From positions 1-12,009 of the forward strand of contig SXXZ01000130.1 of assembly GCA_005789375.1 (NCBI GenBank): 12,009 bases of DNA. The letters run 5' to 3'. This document shows positions 1-5,945 of the stretch, one piece after another. The translations under genes were made by a program, and so were the position numbers. Under the pieces are notes generated by a model. That model had not been told where the DNA came from, did no database searches, and saw only the letters and a program-made list of their open reading frames with translations. The stretch is from Verrucomicrobiales bacterium (lineage in GTDB: Bacteria > Verrucomicrobiota > Verrucomicrobiae > Limisphaerales > UBA9464). Numbering within the stretch: the stretch's first letter is position 1; every line of letters starts with the position of its first letter.

Positions 1-1777
1 TCTCCCGGCGGTAGGGTTCGCGGGCATCGGGCAGGATGCGGGGCAGCGCCGCGTCAGTCCCGCGCCGCCAATGGACCCACCCCCGAATGTTTTCATTTTC
101 GCCGACTCGCAGAACGGGGACTTGGGTCACCAGAATGACGGTCCGCGCCAAGGGACAAACTTCCTCCAGGAAGGTGCTGAGATCCCGCTCTAGATCCTTG
201 CCAGACCAGGCATCCCATCGATCGATGACTAAGAGCGTTTCTGGCCGCCATTCGCGGAGATACCGGCGTCGGGCTTCATCGAAGGCGGCCCCGTCCTCGC
301 GCCTCGGGAATAGCGGGCTGTCGACATTTACAAACAAGGCCGGGATGCCATTGCCTGCGCTCAGGAAAGCGACCGGAACCCGGCGTTCACGGCACAAGTC
401 ATCGATTACTTTCGAATACATCAGCGCATGGGAACTGCCGAAAACCACGACCTGGGGGGTGATCGAATTTCCCGAGGTCCTCAGTCCGCCGGTACGCCAC
501 GGTTCAGGAGGCCGGTCGGCCGAAGGAACGGGGATGCGGCAACCCCAGTAGCGGGAGGATTCGCTCCAGTGGGGATCTTGGGGCGTCGAGCAGTCGTAGA
601 GGCGGCCCGAGAAGGTCATGGGCTCGAAGCGATGGTCGGGATCCACCTCAGAATGCCGATACCACGACAACACGCAGAGAGCGGTGGTGAGAGCTATTCC
701 ACCGGCCAGCCAGGCCAATCGTCTCGGGCGGCTTCGGTTGGAATCCCGCAGGGGCTTTTCTACCCAGCGATACGCTGCATAGGCGGCTCCCACGCTCAGA
801 ATTCCTCCGGCCACTGCGCCGGCGGTCTCCGGCAGATTGCGGTAGTTGGCCAGGAGTCGGCCTAGCACGATGAGCGGCCAATGCCAGAGGTAGAGCGAGT
901 AGGACATCAGGCCCAGTCCGACAAGCGCTGGCCAAGACAGCGCCCGGGTCAGGGGATGGGTGGGTTGTTGGAGGCTAACCAGCACGCAGGCCGTGCCCAC
1001 GGTGGGAATTAAAGCCATGGCTCCGAGTGACGAATCTGCATGGGGCACCGCCACCAGGCTGCCCAGGACAAGGACCAGCCCGATCCAACCGGTAGCGCGT
1101 GGCAGTTGACGGGCGACGGGTGACGACCGTGCCCAGTGCGCCGCGGCCGCACCTAGCAGGAGTTCCCAAGCGCGGGTGGGCAGTAAGTAGAAGGTTCCGG
1201 ACGGATGGTGCCGCGATCCGTGAATCCAGAGGGCCAGGCTCAGGACGGCCGGTACGGCGAGGCTGCCGAGGTTCAGCCAGCGTTTGCGGTGCAGCAGGAA
1301 GAGCAGGGCAGGAAAGAAGAGGTAGAATTGCTCCTCGATGCCCAGGCTCCAGAAGTGGGTTAGTGGAGCGCTTTCAGCGGCAACACCCCAGTAGCTCCCA
1401 AGGTATTTCCATACGAAGAGATTGGAAAGGTTGGCCAGCGTGAAGAGGCCGTGTAGCCCCGGCTGGATGGCGGAATTGGGAGGCAGGCAGAGGTTCCAGA
1501 GCACCAACGTGACGCCAAGGGTCAAGGTGGCGTTGGGCAGGAGCCGCAAGGCGCGACGCAGGTAGAATTCACGGAAGGAAAATCGGCCCGACTCGAGGTC
1601 GGCTGAGACGATTCCGTGGATGAGGAAGCCCGAGAGGACAAAGAAAGCATCCACCCCCAGGAACCCTCCGGGCAGCAACGGCGGGTGCAGGTGAAAGAGC
1701 CACACCCCCAGGACGGCAATGCCCCGAAGGCCGTCGAGGGCCGGATTGTAACCGGGTTTGCGCGGGGTGTCGGACAT
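1..1777 (-). CDS. OafA/YrhL-type acyltransferase with C-terminal SGNH domain (3' end outside window)
   Basis: Integral membrane O-acyltransferase of the acyltransferase-3 family, which moves acyl groups such as acetyl onto cell-surface glycans or lipids. The reading frame is open for 592 codons to the window edge. The N-terminus (MSDTPRKPGYNPALDGLRG) carries the family hallmark R-x10-H (R18, H29) and the following FFVLSGFL helix (about 45-52). LGIEEQFYL appears later, and about ten hydrophobic segments run to roughly residue 370. The C-terminal part has the SGNH-hydrolase block I, VVVFGSSHAL, with G447-S448-S449-H450; the proposed nucleophile is the serine before His. The last catalytic Asp/His block lies beyond the window. 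The ATG lies 39 nt after the deacetylase stop, without a clear ribosome binding site. It is probably the last or a late gene of the minus-strand operon. The acyl acceptor cannot be told from sequence. Confidence 0.95.
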   Translation of the reverse strand, partial: MSDTPRKPGYNPALDGLRGIAVLGVWLFHLHPPLLPGGFLGVDAFFVLSGFLIHGIVSADLESGRFSFREFYLRRALRLLPNATLTLGVTLVLWNLCLPPNSAIQPGLHGLFTLANLSNLFVWKYLGSYWGVAAESAPLTHFWSLGIEEQFYLFFPALLFLLHRKRWLNLGSLAVPAVLSLALWIHGSRHHPSGTFYLLPTRAWELLLGAAAAHWARSSPVARQLPRATGWIGLVLVLGSLVAVPHADSSLGAMALIPTVGTACVLVSLQQPTHPLTRALSWPALVGLGLMSYSLYLWHWPLIVLGRLLANYRNLPETAGAVAGGILSVGAAYAAYRWVEKPLRDSNRSRPRRLAWLAGGIALTTALCVLSWYRHSEVDPDHRFEPMTFSGRLYDCSTPQDPHWSESSRYWGCRIPVPSADRPPEPWRTGGLRTSGNSITPQVVVFGSSHALMYSKVIDDLCRERRVPVAFLSAGNGIPALFVNVDSPLFPRREDGAAFDEARRRYLREWRPETLLVIDRWDAWSGKDLERDLSTFLEEVCPLARTVILVTQVPVLRVGENENIRGWVHWRRGTDAALPRILPDAREPYRRE

Positions 1778-1816
1778 GGGCGGAGGTCGCGGGAGCGATT
1801 GAGAGCGGTGAACGCG

Positions 1817-2773
1817 TTAGCGTCCCTTGCGGTCCCGGCGCTGCAGTTCGCGCAGTGGGCGCCAACCGATTCGGATAATCTTCTCTCGCTCCACGAGGGC
1901 CTTAAGATCGGGATCTCGGGTGAAGGCCTCAAATTCCTCGGTGCGGGTCTTCCAACTGCCGGTGATGGCCTTCAATTCATCGGTGGCCATGCCGGCGTGG
2001 ATGAACAGTTCGGTGACGCCCGGCTTCAAGCTGGCCAGCTTGCGCGTCCAGTAGCCTTTGACGTCCTTGGGTTCGTCTTGGAGGTCCTCGTAGACGAAGT
2101 CGTCGGGGAACACGATACCTTGGGCGGCAAAGGTTGCGCGCTGGGTGGAGCCGCCCATTTTGGCGAGCGTTTCCTGCGAGGCCATGCGGACGGGCAAGTC
2201 GAATTCTACGGCCAGTTTGAGGTATTGCTCGGCGTAGGCAGCATTGAGTTGCAGCGTCCCCATGTGGGAGTCGAGGTGGGTGACGTCGACTCCACTAGCC
2301 AGGGCTTGGCGGACTTGGGCCCGGGCCTCGAGGTAGGCCTCCTGCGGCGTGCCCTTGGCATAGACTTGTTGCACGGTCTGCCACAAGTAGCCGTCGGGGT
2401 CGATGAGGCCTGGAACCTCGGAGCGCGGGGCGACCGGGCCCCAGCGATAGATGCGCCATTCCGAGGTCTGGGCTAGGTGCAGACCGAAGTCCTTTTCCGG
2501 GTGCGTTTTGGCGTAACTCACCATCTCGGGGAACCACGGGCAGGGGACCATTAGCGTGGCGCTGGTCATCAGGCCTTTTTCGAGGCACTCGATGGTGGCC
2601 AAGTTGGCCGTGTGGCACATTCCGCAGTCATCGCCGTTAATAATGAGGAGCTTGGCGTCGGCCGGGTAACCGAGGCGGACGGCCAGCGGGGTTTCGTTCC
2701 GAGCGGCGGTGTCAGCCCCGGACAATCCGCAGGCTAGCCCGAGCATCGCAGTGAGGGAATGGATCCATCGCAT
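1817..2773 (-). CDS. Exported ChbG/HpnK-family (YdjC-like) carbohydrate deacetylase
   Basis: A 318-residue protein of the YdjC-like family, whose characterised members (ChbG, HpnK) remove N-acetyl groups from sugar substrates with a metal ion. Visible motifs are LLIINGDDCGM with the metal/catalytic Asp pair D48-D49, GLHL with H99, THLDSHMG with the metal-binding His pair H166-x3-H170, and FIHAG with H259. The N-terminus has a short positive region, a hydrophobic stretch (about 6-19) and a plausible signal peptidase site after SGA (residue 20), so it is probably exported. The classic members have no signal peptide. Cys15 is not in a good lipobox. The start lies 87 nt after the stop of the upstream membrane protein gene, the widest gap in the operon. 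The substrate is unknown; the acyltransferase next door suggests envelope or environmental glycans. Confidence 0.93.
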   Translation of the reverse strand: MRWIHSLTAMLGLACGLSGADTAARNETPLAVRLGYPADAKLLIINGDDCGMCHTANLATIECLEKGLMTSATLMVPCPWFPEMVSYAKTHPEKDFGLHLAQTSEWRIYRWGPVAPRSEVPGLIDPDGYLWQTVQQVYAKGTPQEAYLEARAQVRQALASGVDVTHLDSHMGTLQLNAAYAEQYLKLAVEFDLPVRMASQETLAKMGGSTQRATFAAQGIVFPDDFVYEDLQDEPKDVKGYWTRKLASLKPGVTELFIHAGMATDELKAITGSWKTRTEEFEAFTRDPDLKALVEREKIIRIGWRPLRELQRRDRKGR

Positions 2774-2860
2774 GATCCAGAGGTCGTACCCGGGTCGGCC
2801 CGGTTAGAACAGCGCATTTGCCGGCTGATCCTTCGCCACCATCTGGGCGGTGTGCTCCGG

Positions 2861-3565
2861 TCAGCCTCCCGGCGCTTCGAGGGTTTCGACCATGGACCGA
2901 GCCGTAGCAATCCAGGTGGGCAGTTGGCTGATGCGGGCCAAGCGGTTCGGTCGGCTGAGGATGAGGCAGTCGGCCCGGCCTTCGATGCGCCATCCGGGAT
3001 GCGCCCGGACCCATGACTCGAGGGCCTCGGTGAACGGACCGCTCGGCTGGGTTTTGGGGCCTTCCCACAGGCTGCGCCTCTTGCCGATGCGGAATGGAGC
3101 TTCGTCCAGTCCCGGGATCCACAGCGCAATGAACGTCTCCACCGGTATGGGGTCGGAAACCTCGGGTGAGCCGGTGCCGGTCTCCCAAGTGCCCACAGGG
3201 GCTTTGGTGTGGTATTGGAGATAGCGTTCGCCGCGGTCTCCGATGAGCACGGTGGCCGTACCGATCGTGCCCGAGAGCAATTCCATGGGATGCTCGTGGC
3301 CCGGGATTGGGATCGTGGGTGCATGGCCTGAATACATGGATCGGAGGCCCTGTTCCCGGCCCGCCTGGACCCAGGCATCGCCCCGATTCCGGGCTACTTT
3401 CAGCCAGGCCAGCCAGCCGGCGAAGAGGAGCAGGCCGACGGAGAACCCGATCTCCGTGCCCAGGTTTGGATCCAGAAGGTAGCCCATCGCGAGCGATCCT
3501 CCCACCAGCAGCAGGAAGGCGAGAAATCCCCGGGCGGCATGGATGGAATGATCGAGGCGTCGCAT
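2861..3565 (-). CDS. Two-helix membrane protein of unknown function
   Basis: A 234-residue protein that I do not recognise. After a short basic N-terminus it has two hydrophobic segments (about 12-31 and 37-56), which predict an N-terminal membrane hairpin, then a soluble domain of about 175 residues. Within the soluble part are a His-containing stretch (HAPTIPIPGHEHPMEL, about 81-96) and a C-terminal alpha/beta-like segment beginning GWRIEGRADCLILSRP (about 191-206). The pattern of a membrane hairpin plus a globular tail ending in a beta-strand pair and a helix is common in uncharacterised envelope proteins. The ATG is preceded by AGGA at about 5 nt, one of the few Shine-Dalgarno-like sites in the window. 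It sits 25 nt after the oxidoreductase stop and reads in the same direction, so it is probably co-transcribed. No catalytic motif was seen. Confidence 0.82.
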   Translation of the reverse strand: MRRLDHSIHAARGFLAFLLLVGGSLAMGYLLDPNLGTEIGFSVGLLLFAGWLAWLKVARNRGDAWVQAGREQGLRSMYSGHAPTIPIPGHEHPMELLSGTIGTATVLIGDRGERYLQYHTKAPVGTWETGTGSPEVSDPIPVETFIALWIPGLDEAPFRIGKRRSLWEGPKTQPSGPFTEALESWVRAHPGWRIEGRADCLILSRPNRLARISQLPTWIATARSMVETLEAPGG

Positions 3566-3590
3566 GGGAATCCTGGGGGGCTCTAGGCGA

Positions 3591-5036
3591 TCAAGCCTTC
3601 AATGGGGCCCTCAATCGGATCGCATCCGGATGGGTTTTGTAGAAGTCGTCGAGGGGGAAGCATCCGCTGACCAAGCCGTTGCGGGGTCCGGTGGTGCATT
3701 CGCTGAAGGTGCGACAAACTTGGCGGCGTTGCAGGGGGCGTCCGGCCTGGATGTCGGCGGGCAGGTCTGGATAACTCAGGACCATTCGGCCTAATCCGAC
3801 GACATCCACATGACCGGCGGCGATTTGTGCTGAGGCGACGGCCGGAAGCCATTCCTGAAGGTACGTGTAGGCCGAACCCACCAGGACCAGATTTGGGAAC
3901 GCAGCCTTGGCTTGGGCGACTGCTTCAATTTGGCGCGCCACGCCCACCAGCGGATCTTCCGGAGGCAAGTAGCCGTCGCTGGGAGGAGTCATGGCCGGGC
4001 GCTGCAAGTGCGGATTGTAATAGGGGCTGGCAGCAGTGAGGCAAACCAGTCGGATTCCCAGCGATTCCAGCAGCCGAAGGAAGGCGAAGGGTTCTGAGAG
4101 ATCCATCTCGAGGGCATTGTCCGAATTGGCCCCGAACGCATAAGGATAGGGGCCGGACCACGGCGTGGGAGTACCGATGCCATCGGGGCCCTTTTGGAAG
4201 GGGAAGCTATCGAAGAGGCTCAGGCGGACTCCGATCGCCAAGCCGGGGGCGTCGCGGCGAATGCCGTTCACGATGTCGGTGAGGAAGCGGGTTCGGTTGG
4301 CGAAGGAGCCCCCGTAGCGGCCGGGCCGGGTGACCGCAGAGAGGAACTCGTGGCCCAGGTAACCGTGGCAGTGCTTGATGTCCACGAAGTCGAAGCCCGC
4401 CCGCTGGGCTCGGACGGCCGCGGTGACCATGTCGGCGATGAGGTCGTCCACCTCGGTGTCGCTCAAGACCGCTCGGTCGTCGGTGATGCCGAATCGGGCA
4501 TCGAGCAGGGGGTGCCGGTAGGCGATCCGCGGCTCGAGGCGGACCTTGTCGTGGGGTCGGGCGAAGCGGCCCGAGTGTGTGAGTTGAAGGCCCACCAGCA
4601 GGTCGCCGTCTTGGCCATGCTGTTCCCGGTGTGCCGCCACCAGTTCGTCTCGCAGCGCCGCCAGATCGGGCACGTTGGCCTCAGAAAGAACTAGTTGATG
4701 CGGGTTGGCTCTTCCGTCCGGGCGCACGGCCACGGCCTCGCCGCCCCAGATGAGTTTGGCCCCGCTTTGTCCAAAACGCCGCCAGCGCCGTCGGACCAAG
4801 TCGGTCGGTCGTCCGTCCGGGGTGCCGTCCCAACCTTCCATCGGCAGGATGGCCCAGCGGTTACCGATGGGTTTTGGTATGCCAATATCGGCCGGGATCA
4901 CGCGTCCCAGTACCGCGGGTTGGGCTGTGTCATCGACGGGCAGGGGGTGTCCAAGTCCTGCGAACCGCTGGCGCAGCTCCTCGGCGCTCTTGAGGATCGC
5001 TAGTTTTGGGAATCGGAACGGAGTTGGGGCGGACAT
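3591..5036 (-). CDS. NADH:flavin oxidoreductase / old yellow enzyme family protein
   Basis: A 481-residue FMN-binding TIM-barrel oxidoreductase of the OYE / 2,4-dienoyl-CoA reductase superfamily, which reduces activated C=C bonds with NAD(P)H. Supporting motifs are LQLTHSGR (about 150-157), [15 protein letters not shown] (H222, H224 and likely proton-donor Y226), [13 protein letters not shown] (about 236-248), [11 protein letters not shown] (phosphate/FMN region, about 386-396) and [13 protein letters not shown] (about 411-423). The protein ends soon after the barrel, so it lacks the C-terminal FAD/NAD domain of the larger dienoyl-CoA reductases. A Cys set C441-x5-C447-x11-C459 sits where those enzymes bind 4Fe-4S, but the usual first Cys pair (C-x2-C) is not conserved. 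At 481 residues it is longer than classical OYEs (about 350-400), with extra N-terminal and mid-barrel sequence. The start is 19 nt after the pgpA stop. The substrate is unknown. Confidence 0.94.
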   Translation of the reverse strand: MSAPTPFRFPKLAILKSAEELRQRFAGLGHPLPVDDTAQPAVLGRVIPADIGIPKPIGNRWAILPMEGWDGTPDGRPTDLVRRRWRRFGQSGAKLIWGGEAVAVRPDGRANPHQLVLSEANVPDLAALRDELVAAHREQHGQDGDLLVGLQLTHSGRFARPHDKVRLEPRIAYRHPLLDARFGITDDRAVLSDTEVDDLIADMVTAAVRAQRAGFDFVDIKHCHGYLGHEFLSAVTRPGRYGGSFANRTRFLTDIVNGIRRDAPGLAIGVRLSLFDSFPFQKGPDGIGTPTPWSGPYPYAFGANSDNALEMDLSEPFAFLRLLESLGIRLVCLTAASPYYNPHLQRPAMTPPSDGYLPPEDPLVGVARQIEAVAQAKAAFPNLVLVGSAYTYLQEWLPAVASAQIAAGHVDVVGLGRMVLSYPDLPADIQAGRPLQRRQVCRTFSECTTGPRNGLVSGCFPLDDFYKTHPDAIRLRAPLKA

Positions 5037-5055
5037 GGAAGTTTGGTCAGGGTGT

Positions 5056-5565
5056 TCAGTGGATCAGGGCAGCGGCAGCGAGCAGGAGCAGACCGGTGAT
5101 CAATCCGGCAGCCACGTCGTCCATCACAATGCCCCAGCCACGCGGGAGGTGCTGGAGGGCGCCGATGGGCCCCGGCTTGCCGATGTCGAGGGCCCGGAAC
5201 AGCGCGAACGCCGCCAACCACCAGAGGCCGTGGGTCGGCAGCACGGTCAGATCTCTGCTGGAAACCACCCCCAGCAGGCAGCCTGCCTTCAAGGGCAACA
5301 GGGTGAGTGGAATAGCGATAATTTCGTCGAGGACCACCGATCCTGGGTCGGTTTTGCCCAGCAAGGCCTCGGCCCGCGAGCAGACTGGAACTGCGAGCAG
5401 TAGGGCCGCGAGGGTCACGGAGACCGCCATCCAGAGCGGCAGTGTCAGCACTGGGACGGTGAGAATGCAGCCCACGAGGCTACCCCAGGTTCCAGGTCCT
5501 GGGCGTAGTCGCCCCGAACCGAACCCTTCGGCCAGCCAGAGGATGCCACGGTCGAAGAGGCGCAT
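5056..5565 (-). CDS. pgpA: Phosphatidylglycerophosphatase A
   Basis: A 169-residue membrane phosphatase that converts phosphatidylglycerol-phosphate to phosphatidylglycerol in the inner membrane, the last step of PG synthesis. Family signatures are present in order: [19 protein letters not shown] (residues 12-30), VLDEIIAIP with the conserved D80-E81 (about 78-86), [15 protein letters not shown] (about 120-134), and [12 protein letters not shown] with D149-D150 (about 143-154). Hydrophobic stretches near 33-61, 87-101, 113-125 and 151-168 fit a small polytopic protein. The length matches the family. It is the first gene of the minus-strand run and lies downstream of a divergent intergenic region that probably carries the operon promoter. 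A GATAAT-like -10 candidate is visible at 5610-5615, with no good -35. Identification is confident from the motifs. Confidence 0.95.
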   Translation of the reverse strand: MRLFDRGILWLAEGFGSGRLRPGPGTWGSLVGCILTVPVLTLPLWMAVSVTLAALLLAVPVCSRAEALLGKTDPGSVVLDEIIAIPLTLLPLKAGCLLGVVSSRDLTVLPTHGLWWLAAFALFRALDIGKPGPIGALQHLPRGWGIVMDDVAAGLITGLLLLAAAALIH

Positions 5566-5665
5566 GACCTAGAGACGGTATTCCTCGGGGTTGGGCCCTG
5601 TCTCGGGCAATTATCAAATCGTCGAGCCGTGGACTCTTGTGGGGACGATGGAAAGGGACTGTGGG

Positions 5666-5697
5666 AAAAGAAAAAGCGGACGCCTTGCGACGCCCGC
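5666..5697 (-). terminator. Intrinsic terminator, minus strand, upstream of pgpA
   Basis: Read on the minus strand, GCGGGCGTC and GGCGTCCGC form a 9-bp stem (two G-U pairs) closed by a GCAA tetraloop, followed at once by TTTTTCTTTT. This is a textbook Rho-independent terminator. It points toward pgpA but lies before the pgpA start, so it ends a separate short minus-strand transcript arising in 5698-5940. On the plus strand no T-tract follows the stem, so it is one-directional. Confidence 0.8.
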
Positions 5698-5715
5698 CTA
5701 ACCCAAACAACCAAA

Positions 5716-5886
5716 CTAATCCTCCTCTACCAGTTCGCCTTTTGAGCGTTCCAGAATGAGGGCCTTCTTCGCGCTGTTGCGGCGGTTGGAAGGTCCTCGG
5801 GAGAACCAACGCGATCGAGCATGCCATGGGTTAGGCCGCCGGCCAGAGGATTTTTCGGACTCCTCCCTCTCGTCGGAAAGAAACAA
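5716..5886 (-). CDS. Possible small ORF of 56 codons, unknown
   Basis: A minus-strand frame is open up to a TAG at 5716-5718. It lies 18 nt before the stem of a strong minus-strand terminator, the spacing expected at the end of a real gene. The last 31 codons read as a charged, helix-prone peptide, ending ALILERSKGELVEED. There is no ATG inside the intergenic region. TTG at 5886-5884 would give 56 residues, and the only in-frame ATG, at 6090, is inside the opposing haem-domain gene. There is no well-spaced ribosome binding site (AGGAAGG lies about 16 nt before the TTG). I recognise no family. The transcript could equally be a small noncoding RNA; the terminator is better supported than the protein. 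Confidence 0.33.
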   Translation of the reverse strand: MFLSDEREESEKSSGRRPNPWHARSRWFSRGPSNRRNSAKKALILERSKGELVEED

Positions 5887-5945
5887 TTGGCTAGTTTGTG
5901 TGACCTTCCTGTTTCTCTCCGGGCTTCGGGCTTTCGTTGTTTGAG

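Larger units (their letters stand above)
5566..5945. promoter_or_regulatory. Divergent intergenic region between pgpA operon and haem-domain gene
   Basis: About 380 bp separates the two outward-facing transcription units and should hold promoters for both. On the minus strand an ATTATC/GATAAT element at 5610-5615 is a possible -10 for pgpA, but I see no matching -35, so the call is weak. The right-hand part before the plus-strand gene shows no clear sigma-70 hexamers and no Shine-Dalgarno sequence. The middle holds a minus-strand intrinsic terminator and a possible short ORF, listed separately. No tRNA or riboswitch was recognised. Confidence 0.4.

Noticed and set aside
1616..2476. 286-codon plus-strand ORF
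   Set aside because: It lies antisense to the acyltransferase and deacetylase genes, whose motifs are unmistakable. It has no family resemblance, and long antisense frames are expected in GC-rich DNA.
2788..2804. Short hairpin CCGGG-TCGG-CCCGG between the membrane protein and deacetylase genes
   Set aside because: Only 5 bp and no T-tract on either strand, so not called a terminator.
4194..4694. 166-codon plus-strand ORF rich in Val, Glu and Gly
   Set aside because: Antisense shadow of the old-yellow-enzyme gene, whose catalytic motifs are read from the minus strand here.
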